Notes: generated by a model not told the origin, from the sequence alone. A stretch of DNA of 64,000 nt from Herbiconiux sp. SALV-R1 (GCF_013113715.1 NZ_CP053344.1:2356001-2420000), one strand, 5' to 3'; counted from the first letter of the stretch, positions 51,752 to 59,528 are shown. Made by a program: numbers and translations.

Positions 51752-52494
51752 TCCGGCCCCTCTGCGTGGGTGCGGCCTCCGACGAGGTCGACGAAACGGT
51801 CTTCGAGCGTGGAGCCGGCGCGCACCTCGTCGACGGTGCCGGCGACCAGCACCTTGCCGTGGGCGACGACGGCGACGTGGTCGCACATGCGTTGCACCAG
51901 GTCCATCACGTGGCTCGACACGATGACCGTGCCGCCGCCCTGCACGTAGCCGGTGAGGATGTCGCGGATGTTCGCCGCCGACACCGGGTCGACCGACTCG
52001 AACGGCTCGTCGAGCACGAGCAGCTTGGGCGCGTGCACGAGGGCGCAGGCCAGCGCGATCTTCTTCGTCATGCCGGCGGAGTAGTCGACGACGAGGGTTC
52101 CGGCCGCCGACTCGAGGTCGAGCAGCTTCAGCAGGTCGCCGGTGCGCTCGGCGACCTCGGCGCGGTCGAGTCCGAACAGCAGGCCGTTGTAGGTGACGAG
52201 CTGCTCGCCGGTGAGCCGGTCGAACAGCTTCACACCGTCGGAGAGGTTGCCGACGAGCGCCTTGGCCTTGAGCGGCTCGCGCCACATGTCGACGCCGTGG
52301 ATGAGCGACTGCCCGGCATCGGGGTGCAGCAGGCCCGTCGCCATGGACAGCGTGGTGGTCTTGCCCGCGCCGTTCGGGCCGACGAGCCCGTAGAACGAGC
52401 CGACGGGCACGGTGAGGCTGAGGTCGTCGACCGCCACCTTCTGCCCGAAGACCTTGCGCAGCCCCGTCAGCTGCAGGGCGGGTTGATCGGACAT
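51733..52494 (-). CDS. ABC exporter ATP-binding protein
   Basis: 253 residues from MSDQPALQLTGLRK. Walker A GPNGAGKTTT near residue 38, Q-loop region VGNLSDGVKLFDRLTGEQ, signature VDYSAGMTKK (a less common YSAGM variant), Walker B LLVLDEPFESVD, and His switch VSSHVMD. Single-domain ATPase of the ABC-2 exporter type, with the permease at 50171 as partner. An alternative upstream start reads through the nested stem-loops at 52557-52645 and is rejected. Confidence 0.92.
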   Translation of the reverse strand: MSDQPALQLTGLRKVFGQKVAVDDLSLTVPVGSFYGLVGPNGAGKTTTLSMATGLLHPDAGQSLIHGVDMWREPLKAKALVGNLSDGVKLFDRLTGEQLVTYNGLLFGLDRAEVAERTGDLLKLLDLESAAGTLVVDYSAGMTKKIALACALVHAPKLLVLDEPFESVDPVSAANIRDILTGYVQGGGTVIVSSHVMDLVQRMCDHVAVVAHGKVLVAGTVDEVRAGSTLEDRFVDLVGGRTHAEGPEWLRRS

Positions 52495-52556
52495 GCGCGT
52501 CCCCTCACGTGTCGTGTTCCGAGTGCGGCCGGGCGGCACGGATGCGTGACGCGGCC

Positions 52557-52645
52557 CCCTCAACCCTGCCGGTCGCATCCCGATGCGACAAGCCGACCCT
52601 CCGGCGTCGCGGAGAACACCGCGATGTCGGAGGGCCGGTTGAGGG
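52557..52645. other. Nested stem-loops upstream of the ABC ATPase
   Basis: CCCTCAACC (52557-52565) pairs with GGTTGAGGG (52637-52645), closing over two further hairpins: GTCGCATCCCGATGCGAC (52572-52589) and an imperfect stem from CCCTCCGGCGTCGCGG (52597) to CCGCGATGTCGGAGGG (to 52634). Together they form a three-way-junction-like fold. It lies downstream of the FMN reductase stop and upstream of the ABC ATPase start on the - strand. Confidence 0.6.
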
Positions 52646-52678
52646 CGGCGACGAGCGCCGCAAGGCGACGGATGCGCG

Positions 52679-53281
52679 TCAGGCCGCGACCTCGGCCCCG
52701 ACCTCCCCGACCTCCTCGACCGCGGGGGCGTGCAGCGGCTCGAGCGCCTTCGACCAGGCCACGAGCTGGTCGAGCATGGTGTCGACCTGCGGCAGCAGGT
52801 GCTCGCCCGGGGTGAAGACGGAGAAGTTCTCGAACTCGGTGATGAGCGAGATGGCGACCTGCGCCCGCACGGTGGCCAACTGCAGCTCAGAGGCGATGAG
52901 GCGCAGGTGCTCGACCGCACGAGCCCCGCCGACGCCGCCGTAGCTCACGAACGCCGCCGCCTTGTTGTTCCACTCCTTGTAGAGGTAGTCGAGCGCGTTC
53001 TTCAGCACGCCCGAGGTCGAGTGGTTGTACTCGGGGGTGACGAACACGAAGCCGTCGAACTCGTCGATCTTCGCCGACCAGGCCTTGGTGTGGTCGTTCT
53101 GGTAGACGCCCCAGGCTGCCGATCCGGGCTCGTCGAGGTGGGGCAGCGGGTAGTCGGCGAGGTCGATGAGCTCGAACTGGGCGTCGCTGCGGCGCTGGGC
53201 GATCTCGAGCACCCACTTCGCGACGGCCTCGCCGTTGCGTCCGGGTCGGGTGCTGCCGAGGATGATGCCGATCTTGGTCAT
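52679..53281 (-). CDS. NAD(P)H-dependent FMN reductase
   Basis: 200 residues. The flavodoxin-like FMN_red fold shows IILGSTRPGRNGEAVAKW (phosphate-binding loop) and FVTPEYNHSTSGVLKNALDYLYKEW, the diagnostic family motif, then VSYGGVGGARAVEHLR. It reduces FMN, quinones or azo compounds with NAD(P)H in the cytoplasm. It is divergent from the HxlR-type regulator with palindromes between them, a common arrangement for redox- or electrophile-induced reductases. It could supply reduced flavin to the two monooxygenase-like proteins in the catabolic island, though that is speculative. Confidence 0.92.
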   Translation of the reverse strand: MTKIGIILGSTRPGRNGEAVAKWVLEIAQRRSDAQFELIDLADYPLPHLDEPGSAAWGVYQNDHTKAWSAKIDEFDGFVFVTPEYNHSTSGVLKNALDYLYKEWNNKAAAFVSYGGVGGARAVEHLRLIASELQLATVRAQVAISLITEFENFSVFTPGEHLLPQVDTMLDQLVAWSKALEPLHAPAVEEVGEVGAEVAA

Positions 53282-53357
53282 GGTGATTCCTTCAAGGGGT
53301 CATGTGAGTGGGAACGTCTTGCGCCCGTGGCGCGTTGCCTCTGCATGAACGCCGTCG

Positions 53358-53399
53358 CGGCGGGAAAAATCCCTCCCGCGACCACGCACTTTGAAGTGC
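53358..53399. promoter_or_regulatory. HxlR-type operator region
   Basis: GCACTT-TG-AAGTGC (53386-53399) is a perfect palindrome of the ACTT-N-AAGT type seen for HxlR proteins. A second imperfect palindrome GCGGGA...TCCCGC-like lies at 53358-53379. Both fall between the divergent FMN reductase and HxlR genes. Confidence 0.65.
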
Positions 53400-53428
53400 C
53401 TCACGCACACGGAAGGACGTAACGCGCG

Positions 53429-53788
53429 ATGACCGACCTCTGCGAGGCGACCCCCTCGATGCGCACGATCGTGCGCGACCTGCTCAGCCTCACAAGCGAC
53501 CGGTGGTCGATGGCCGTGGTGCGGGCGCTCTCGAAGGGTCCGCTGCGGTTCACCCGCCTCATGGCCGAGATCGAGGGGGTGTCGCACCGGATGCTCACCA
53601 GGACTCTCCGAGGCCTCGAACGAGATGGCCTGGTCGCCCGCACGAGCTACCCCGAGTCGCCCCCGCGGGTCGAGTACCGGCTGACGGAGCTCGGCCGCTC
53701 CTTCGACGAGCCGGTGAGCGCCTTCGTCGAGTGGGCGCACGAGCACCGCGACGAGATCGAGCGCAGCCGCGAGCGCTTCGACGCCTGA
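53429..53788 (+). CDS. HxlR-family transcriptional regulator
   Basis: 119 residues. It begins with the single family cysteine (MTDLCEATPS), followed by LLSLTSDRWSMAVVRALSKGPLRFTRLMAEIEGVSHRMLTRTLRGLERDGLVAR, the HxlR winged-helix signature, and the wing PPRVEYRLTELGRS. The lone N-terminal Cys suggests thiol-based sensing of electrophiles or oxidants, as in known members (inference). It probably regulates itself and the divergent FMN reductase. Confidence 0.92.
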   Translation: MTDLCEATPSMRTIVRDLLSLTSDRWSMAVVRALSKGPLRFTRLMAEIEGVSHRMLTRTLRGLERDGLVARTSYPESPPRVEYRLTELGRSFDEPVSAFVEWAHEHRDEIERSRERFDA

Positions 53789-53921
53789 CCCGACCGCGGG
53801 CGACGCGGCGAGACCGCGGGCGACGCGGCGTGACGGCGAGCGGCGGCGCGCGCATCCGCTAAAGTTCTGAGTGACTCGTGTGCTGCCTCCCGGCACGCCT
53901 GACGACGAAGGAGCGATCGAC

Positions 53922-54299
53922 GTGACTGCTGTGGTGTGGCCCGAAGCGCCGGTGAAAGAGCTGAACAAGAAGGTCGCCGGCGGCATCTTCGTGCTGTTCT
54001 GGCTGATCGCGCTCGCGCTCTGGATCATCGCCCCCAACATCGCCGACCCGCGCCTCGGCGCCTACGTCATCGACACCGGTCTGGTGTTCGCCTCGGTCGG
54101 CTTCGCCGCGCCGCAGATGTTCTCCCGCCGCGCCTTCGGCGCCGTGCTCGCCGCGGCCTTCCTCGCGCTCGGCCTGTTCGCGCTCGGCGACTTCCTCGAG
54201 ATCACGGCGCTCAGCTACTTCCTGCGCATCTTCGTGCCCTTCATCGCCCTGCTCTCGGCCCTCTACGCCGCCGCCGGCAAGCTGAAGGTCTGGTACTGA
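53922..54299 (+). CDS. Small membrane protein of unknown function
   Basis: 125 residues from the GTG at 53922, which has AAGGAG 8 bases upstream; an in-frame GTG at 53871 lacks such a site. After a short hydrophilic N-terminus (VTAVVWPEAPVKELNKKVAG) there are about four membrane helices: GIFVLFWLIALALWIIAPN, YVIDTGLVFASVGFAAPQ, GAVLAAAFLALGLFALGDF and FLRIFVPFIALLSALYAAAG. No family is recognised with confidence. Two tandem copies of GACCGCGGGCGACGCGGCG lie just upstream (about 53791-53830). Confidence 0.7.
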   Translation: MTAVVWPEAPVKELNKKVAGGIFVLFWLIALALWIIAPNIADPRLGAYVIDTGLVFASVGFAAPQMFSRRAFGAVLAAAFLALGLFALGDFLEITALSYFLRIFVPFIALLSALYAAAGKLKVWY

Positions 54300-54344
54300 G
54301 CTAGTCTGCGACGCCGCTCCTCGCGCGGCGTCGGGCGACGTGTG

Positions 54345-54417
54345 GTTCGAAATCGCAAACGTCGCGGCAGCCGAGCCCCTCACCGGGCCGGAGGCCGCGA
54401 CGTGTGCGTTTTCGAAC
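54345..54417 (+). terminator. Intergenic stem-loop, element family A copy 1
   Basis: GTTCGAAATCGCAAACGTCGCGGC-type left arm (54345-54368) pairs with 54394-54417 (GGCCGCGACG... TTTTCGAAC) with few mismatches. Its left half is nearly identical to the element at 61737, including CCGAGCCCC in the loop. It lies downstream of the small membrane protein gene. Confidence 0.65.
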
Positions 54418-54489
54418 GGCCCTGTGACGAAACCGAATCGTGCGCGGCGCGAAACACGCCCGTCACACGGCTGCCCTAGCGTCGAAGCC

Positions 54490-54588
54490 ATGAGGATCGC
54501 GCACGAATCGGAGGGCTTCTGCCCCTGGTTCTGCCTGCGCCGCCAGAGCGGCCACCACAACACCTCTGTCTTCTCCTTCAACTCCTGA
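54490..54588 (+). CDS. Possible 32-residue leaderless small ORF
   Basis: ATG at 54490 opens a 32-codon frame with the centre FCPWFCLRRQ. TAGCGT, a typical actinobacterial -10 hexamer, ends about 10 bases before the ATG, which would make the transcript leaderless. After the stop, GCCCCGCGTCGGGGC could form a small hairpin. It precedes the VOC gene at 54754. It may be a leader peptide, a free small protein or chance. No ribosome-binding site is seen. Confidence 0.35.
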   Translation: MRIAHESEGFCPWFCLRRQSGHHNTSVFSFNS

Positions 54589-54753
54589 CCGCGCCCCGCG
54601 TCGGGGCACCCGTCTGCCCTCCGGCGGCCGACGGCTCCGTCGCGCCCCCGTCGAACCGAACCGCGCCTTCGCGTCGGTGACGGTTTCGCGTGTCTGCAGT
54701 GAGCATCCGCTCGTCTCCCCCGTGGGAGTCGGGCGACGAACGAGGAGTTCCCC

Positions 54754-55530
54754 ATGCGTCTCGACGACGTCTGCATCGTCAACAGCGATGTCACCGCGAG
54801 CGACGACTTCTACCGTGAAGGCGTCGGACTCGAACGACGGATGCGCAACGTGCGCTTCGCCGATTTCCTCCCGGGCACAGGCCCCCGGCTGGCGATGTGG
54901 CTGCGGCCGAGCATCGCCGAGACCGTCGGGCCGAGCTACCCCGCCGCCCCGGGTCTGCCGTTCCGGGTGACCCTGGCGCTGCGGGATGCGGCGGCGGTGG
55001 ATGCTGCTGCCGGGCGCATCGCGGGCGCGGTGCGGCTGCCGGGCACGGGGGCGGGGGCGGCTCCGCGGGCGGTGGTGACCGATCCGGATGGTTTCGTGAC
55101 GGTGCTCACCGCACCAGGAGACCCGGCGACCGGCCCGGGCATCACCGCGGTCGAACTCGCGGTCTCCGACGTCGGCCGCACCGCGGACTTTCTCGAGCGC
55201 ATGGGCTTCGTGCGCCGGGGAGACGCGTCGGACTCCCGGGTCGACTTCGACGGCGGCGACGTGCTGCTCGCCGTGCTGGCCGCCTCGACCGTCTCACCGG
55301 AGGCCGTGGGCGAACCCGACACCTTCACGCGCTCGGGCGGGCACCTCATGCTCGCTGTCGAACTCGACTCCGGCGAGCGCGTCGACGAGCTCCACGCCGA
55401 ACTCAAGGCGCGAGGCCTGGTCGACTCCGGGCCGCCCGCCGTCTACGAGTGGGGCGCTCGGTCGTCGTACTTCGTCGACCCCGACGGTTACATCTGGGAG
55501 ATCTATGCCTGGGTCGAGACCCCACGCTGA
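54754..55530 (+). CDS. Two-domain VOC-family protein
   Basis: 258 residues with GAGGAG upstream. Two consecutive VOC modules: MRLDDVCIVNSDVTASDDFYREGVGLERR ... AVVTDPDGFVTVLTAPG (about 1-120) and ITAVELAVSDVGRTADFLERMGFVRR ... SSYFVDPDGYIWEIYAW (about 128-255). The second keeps a Glu near the end (WEIY) typical of metal-binding members. Duplicated VOC domains are found in extradiol dioxygenases, hydroxyphenylpyruvate-type enzymes and resistance proteins; the sequence does not decide. Stands about 100 bp before the binding-protein gene. Confidence 0.85.
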   Translation: MRLDDVCIVNSDVTASDDFYREGVGLERRMRNVRFADFLPGTGPRLAMWLRPSIAETVGPSYPAAPGLPFRVTLALRDAAAVDAAAGRIAGAVRLPGTGAGAAPRAVVTDPDGFVTVLTAPGDPATGPGITAVELAVSDVGRTADFLERMGFVRRGDASDSRVDFDGGDVLLAVLAASTVSPEAVGEPDTFTRSGGHLMLAVELDSGERVDELHAELKARGLVDSGPPAVYEWGARSSYFVDPDGYIWEIYAWVETPR

Positions 55531-55627
55531 GCCTCCGCTCCCCCGTTTTCCCCTTCCGCACCACCGACCCACCCCGCACCACCCACCCCTCCCGCACCAC
55601 CCGACCCTCCACGACAAGGAGCACCTC

Positions 55628-56728
55628 ATGTCCCTCCCCACCTCCACCCGACGCCTGCTCACCACGGCGGCCCTCGCCACGGCGGGCGCCCTCGCCTTCA
55701 CCGGGTGCGCCTCGGCGCCCAGCGACGCCTCCGACGCGACGGGCGCTGCCGGCGCGACCACAGCATCCGGTGACTTCCTGCCCTGCATCGTCTCCGACGA
55801 GGGCGGCTTCGACGACCAGTCGTTCAACCAGCTGGGCCTCGAGGGTGTGACGATGGCGGCGGATGCGCTCGGCACGAAGCACATCGACGTGCAGTCGCAG
55901 ACCGAGAGCGACTATGCGCCGAACATCCAGAGCCTGGTCGACCAGGGCTGCACCACGATCGTCACCATGGGGTACCTCCTGGCGGCGGCCACCGAGGAGG
56001 CGGCAGCGGCGGCCCCCGACGTGCACTTCATCATGATCGACGACGCCACCATCTCCGCCGACAACGTGAAGGGGGTGGTGTGGGACACCTCGCAGGCCGG
56101 GTTCCTCGTGGGCTACGCTTCGGCGAGCTACTCGAAGACGGGCAAGGTCGGAACCTACGGTGGCGCGCAGATCCCGCCGGTGACGCTCTACATGGACGGC
56201 TTCGCGCGCGGTGTGCAGTACTACAACGAGCAGAAGGGCACCGACGTGCAGGTGATCGGCTGGAACCCCGACACCCAGGAGGGGCAGTTCACCGGCAACT
56301 TCAGCGACATCAACGCGGCGAAGGTGCTGTCGCAGGGCATCCTCGACCAGGGTGTGGACGTGATCACGCCGGTCGGCGGGCCGATCTACCAGGGTGCGGC
56401 GCAGGCCATCCGCGAGTCGTCGAAGCCGGTCGCGCTCGTCGGCGTCGACACCGACATGTACCTCTCCGACCCGGAGTACGACGACATCTGGTTCACCTCG
56501 ATCGCGCGTGACATGCCGAAGTCGATCTCCGAGGTCATCCAGGCCTCGGCATCGGGCGAGTTCGACAACGAGACCTACGTCGGAACCCTCGAGAACGGCG
56601 GCGTGCTGATGAGCCCGTTCCACGACTTCGAGTCGAAGGTCGCGCCCGAGCTGCAGGGCGAGCTCGACGACATCCAGGCCGCGATCATCGCGGGCGACCT
56701 CACCATCGACACCCCCTCCGCCCCGTAA
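55628..56728 (+). CDS. BMP/PnrA-family substrate-binding lipoprotein
   Basis: 366 residues from an ATG with ACAAGGAG upstream. Signal sequence with lipobox FTGC (Cys27). The mature part matches the basic-membrane-protein/purine-nucleoside receptor family: VSDEGGFDDQSFNQLGLEGV at the N-terminal lobe (the conserved GGFDDxSFN), VTMGYLLAAATEEAA, FIMIDDA, YGGAQIPPVTLYMDGFARGVQYYNEQKG and ITPVGGPIYQGAAQA. Known members bind purine nucleosides for an ABC importer. Permease and ATPase genes are not adjacent. The following nucleoside hydrolase and amidohydrolase fit a nucleoside/purine uptake role. Confidence 0.9.
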   Translation: MSLPTSTRRLLTTAALATAGALAFTGCASAPSDASDATGAAGATTASGDFLPCIVSDEGGFDDQSFNQLGLEGVTMAADALGTKHIDVQSQTESDYAPNIQSLVDQGCTTIVTMGYLLAAATEEAAAAAPDVHFIMIDDATISADNVKGVVWDTSQAGFLVGYASASYSKTGKVGTYGGAQIPPVTLYMDGFARGVQYYNEQKGTDVQVIGWNPDTQEGQFTGNFSDINAAKVLSQGILDQGVDVITPVGGPIYQGAAQAIRESSKPVALVGVDTDMYLSDPEYDDIWFTSIARDMPKSISEVIQASASGEFDNETYVGTLENGGVLMSPFHDFESKVAPELQGELDDIQAAIIAGDLTIDTPSAP

Positions 56729-56745
56729 CCCACCCCGGCCTCGAT

Positions 56746-56801
56746 CGAGCCGTCACGATCCGCCCCAAGAACCCGTTCAGAGGGCGGATCGTGACGGCTC
56801 G
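56746..56801 (+). terminator. Perfect 20-bp stem-loop
   Basis: CGAGCCGTCACGATCCGCCC (56746-56765) pairs perfectly with GGGCGGATCGTGACGGCTCG (56782-56801) around a 16-base loop. It lies between the binding-lipoprotein and nucleoside hydrolase genes and would attenuate or end transcription, or protect the 3' end of the highly expressed lipoprotein message. Confidence 0.75.
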
Positions 56802-56830
56802 AGGGGGCGGGCCCACCCCGAAAGGCACGC

Positions 56831-57769
56831 ATGCGCGAGCTCATCTGCATCACCGACCCGGGGCAGGAGCAGGCCGTCGCACTGATGACGATCTTCGCCT
56901 CGCCCGACGACTTCCGCGTGCTCGGCATCATCGCGAGTGCGGGCAACACCACGCTCGACAACACCGTCGAGAACGTGTTCAAGGTGCTCGAACTCGTCGG
57001 CGTCGACGACGTGCCCGTCTACAAGGGCGTGCCCCGGCCGCTGCTGCGCCCCCTCGTCACCGCCGCCCATGTGCACGGCGAGACCGGGCTCGACGGCTAC
57101 GACTTCCCGCCGGTGCGCGGCCGGGCCGAGGAGGAGTCGGGCGTGGCCGCGCTCATCCGTCTGCTCCGGGCCGCCGAACCGCGCTCGGTCACCATCGCCC
57201 AGTTCTCGAGCATGACCACGCTCGCCGTCGCCCTCACCGAGGCACCCGACATCGCCGACCGCATCGCCGAGATCGTCATGATGGCGGGCGCCTACTTCGA
57301 GGTGGGCAACATCACCCCCGCCGCCGAGTTCAACATCTACGTCGACCCGCACGCCGCGGCGATCGTGCTCGGTTCCGGCGTGCCGATCGTCATGCTCCCG
57401 CTCGACGTCACCCACCAGCTGCGCAACACCCGCGCCCGCCTCGACGCCTTCTCGGCGACCGGCACCGAGTGCGGCAGGGCGGCGGATGCTCTGCTCACCT
57501 TCTCGGAGACCTTCGACCTCGCGAAGTACGGCTGGGACGGCGCCCCGCTGCACGGCCCCGTCGTGCCCCTCTACCTGCTGCGGCCGGAGCTCTTCCACGG
57601 CCGCCTGATCAACGCGCGCGTCGAGACCGGCAGCGAGCTCACGATGGGCATGCTCGTCGCCGACTACTGGCAGATCACCGACCTTCCGCGGAACCTCTTC
57701 TACGCGCGGGACGTCGACGCCGACCCGTTCTACGCGGAGCTCACCGCCCGCCTCGCCCGGCTACGCTGA
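56831..57769 (+). CDS. Nucleoside-hydrolase-family protein with altered Asp cluster
   Basis: 312 residues. The fold of inosine-uridine-type nucleoside hydrolases is recognisable: FRVLGIIASAGNTTLDNTVENVFKVLEL, VYKGVPRPL, VMMAGAYFEVGNITPAAEFNIYVDPHAA, the VTHQ segment and GSELTMGMLVADYW near the end. However, the N-terminal DTDPGxDD calcium/ribose-binding cluster reads ITDPGQEQ, so three of its four Asp positions are changed. FNIYVDPHAA, the other conserved motif, is intact. It may use a different substrate or metal arrangement. It is followed 3 bp later by the amidohydrolase gene. Confidence 0.83.
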   Translation: MRELICITDPGQEQAVALMTIFASPDDFRVLGIIASAGNTTLDNTVENVFKVLELVGVDDVPVYKGVPRPLLRPLVTAAHVHGETGLDGYDFPPVRGRAEEESGVAALIRLLRAAEPRSVTIAQFSSMTTLAVALTEAPDIADRIAEIVMMAGAYFEVGNITPAAEFNIYVDPHAAAIVLGSGVPIVMLPLDVTHQLRNTRARLDAFSATGTECGRAADALLTFSETFDLAKYGWDGAPLHGPVVPLYLLRPELFHGRLINARVETGSELTMGMLVADYWQITDLPRNLFYARDVDADPFYAELTARLARLR

Positions 57770-57772
57770 ACC

Positions 57773-59455
57773 GTGCGCACCCTCTGGCGAAACGCCCTCC
57801 TCCTCGCCTGTGACGACGAGCACGGCACCACCCCGTTCCGCGGCGACCTGCTCGTCGACGGCAGCGACATCGTGGCGGTGACACCGCGCGGCGGGGGCGA
57901 TGGCGGAGGCGGCACGGATGCGCTCCCCGGCCCGGGCGACGACGGCACGGATGCTGTGTCCCGCTCGGGCGACGACGGCACGGATGCTCTCCCCGGCCCG
58001 GGCGACGACGGCACGGATGCCTCGACCACCGTCGTCGACGCCACCCACCTGTTCATCACCCCCGGCCTGGTGAACGCCCACACCCACTCCTGGGAAGTAC
58101 TGCTGCGCGGCACGAGCGAACCGCTCCCGCTCGAGATCTGGACCCTGCTGAGCTACCCGCCCGACGGCGTCGAGCCCGCCTCGGAGCGGCTCGTCTACCT
58201 GCGCACGATCGTCGCCGCCGTCGAGGCGCTCCTCGGCGGGGTGACGACGGTGCTCGACGACACCGGCGAGCTGCCGATGCAGACACCCGAGAGCACGGAG
58301 GCGCTGTTCCGCGCCTACGACGATGCCGGGCTCCGCGCGACCTGCGCCGCGAGCACCGTCGACGTGCCGCTCGTCGACCGGCTGGCGTTCGCGGAGGAGG
58401 TGCTGCCCGCATCCGTCATCGAGGCGTCGCGGGCGGCGCTCACCGACCGCGACGGGCTCCACGACGACTACCTCGCCCTCGCCGAGACGGCGCGGGCGCT
58501 CGCGGGGCGTTTCCCGCGCATCCGTTTCGCCCTGTCGCCGAGCGCCCCGATGCGGGTGACCGACGAGTACCTCGTCGACTGCGCGCGGCGCGCCCGCGAC
58601 GCGGGCGAGGTGCTGCACACGCACCTGCTCGAGACCGTGCTGCAGCGCGAGCTCGCCCGCACCCGCTACGACGGCAGCACGATCGTCGAGCACCTCGACC
58701 GGCTCGGGGTGCTCGGGCCGAACCTCACCGCGGCCCACGGCGTGTGGCTCACCGACGGCGACCTCGAGCTGCTCGCGGCCTCGGGCACGAGCGTCGTGCA
58801 CAACCCGCTGTCGAACCTGAGGCTCGGGTCGGGGATGCTGCGCTGGCGCGATCTGCACGACGCGGGCGTGCGGGTGGCGCTCGGCACCGACGGCGCCTCG
58901 AGCAACGACTCGCTCAGCATGCACGAGGTGATGAAGGCGGCGGCGCTGCTGCACACGCTCGACGACCCCGACTACCGGCGCTGGCCCGTGGTCGGCGAGG
59001 TGCTCGAGGCGGCGACCGTGAACGGGGCCCGGGCCGCCGGGTGGGGCGACCGGGCGGGATCGCTCGTGCCGGGGCTCGCCGCCGATCTCGTGGTCTACGA
59101 CCTCACCGCGGGCACCGCCTTCACACCGCTGCACGACGCGGCGCGGCAGCTCGTGCTGTCCGAGAACGGCAGCTCGATCAGGCAGGTGTGGGTCGACGGG
59201 CGGCTCGTCGTCGAGAACGGGCGGTGTCTGCTGATCGATGCGGATGCGCTGCTCGCCGAGTTCCGGGAGGAGGCCGCTCGGTACCTGGAGGAGCAGCTGC
59301 CGCGGTGGCGGGCGGTGCAGGGGCGGTTCGAGCCCGCCGTGCGGGAGGCGTACCTGCGGGCGTGGGGGAAGGGCCCGGACTCGGGCGCGCTCTCGGCGGA
59401 GGGCGAGGGCACGGAGGACGGCGGCGGCGTGCCCGGTGTCGGGGGTCGCGGTTAG
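57773..59455 (+). CDS. Amidohydrolase (guanine/8-oxoguanine-deaminase-like) with internal repeat
   Basis: 560 residues from a GTG. Metal ligands appear in order: LVNAHTHSWE (HxH) near residue 100, LHTHLLETV, AAHGVWLTD and ALGTDGASSND with the final Asp. The HTHLLET form resembles 8-oxoguanine, guanine and S-adenosylhomocysteine deaminases. An Asp/Gly-rich insert of about 35 residues (about 46-83), encoded by a 36-bp DNA repeat (57915-58020), lies between N-terminal strands where homologues have a short turn. The C-terminus is extended and Gly-rich. With the nucleoside hydrolase and BMP-type protein it suggests purine salvage: uptake, base release and deamination (inference). Confidence 0.85.
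   Translation: MRTLWRNALLLACDDEHGTTPFRGDLLVDGSDIVAVTPRGGGDGGGGTDALPGPGDDGTDAVSRSGDDGTDALPGPGDDGTDASTTVVDATHLFITPGLVNAHTHSWEVLLRGTSEPLPLEIWTLLSYPPDGVEPASERLVYLRTIVAAVEALLGGVTTVLDDTGELPMQTPESTEALFRAYDDAGLRATCAASTVDVPLVDRLAFAEEVLPASVIEASRAALTDRDGLHDDYLALAETARALAGRFPRIRFALSPSAPMRVTDEYLVDCARRARDAGEVLHTHLLETVLQRELARTRYDGSTIVEHLDRLGVLGPNLTAAHGVWLTDGDLELLAASGTSVVHNPLSNLRLGSGMLRWRDLHDAGVRVALGTDGASSNDSLSMHEVMKAAALLHTLDDPDYRRWPVVGEVLEAATVNGARAAGWGDRAGSLVPGLAADLVVYDLTAGTAFTPLHDAARQLVLSENGSSIRQVWVDGRLVVENGRCLLIDADALLAEFREEAARYLEEQLPRWRAVQGRFEPAVREAYLRAWGKGPDSGALSAEGEGTEDGGGVPGVGGRG
57915..58020 (+). repeat. 36-bp tandem repeat inside the amidohydrolase gene
   Basis: About three copies of a 36-bp unit, each containing GGCGACGACGGCACGGATGC, with the spacer CTCCCCGGCCCG or a variant. 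It encodes DDGTDALPGPG / DDGTDAVSRSG / DDGTDALPGPG / DDGTDAST. The unit length is a multiple of three, so copy number can change without breaking the frame. Confidence 0.9.
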
Positions 59456-59528
59456 ACTGGAACCCTGACCGGCCACGTGCGCCGGTGTGGTCGTGTGGGC
59501 GAGGAGTTCTGCAGATCCGAGGCTGGAA

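Noticed and set aside
57915-58020. Possible CRISPR-like array
   Set aside because: The repeats are contiguous without unique spacers and lie in frame inside a coding gene; no cas genes are present.
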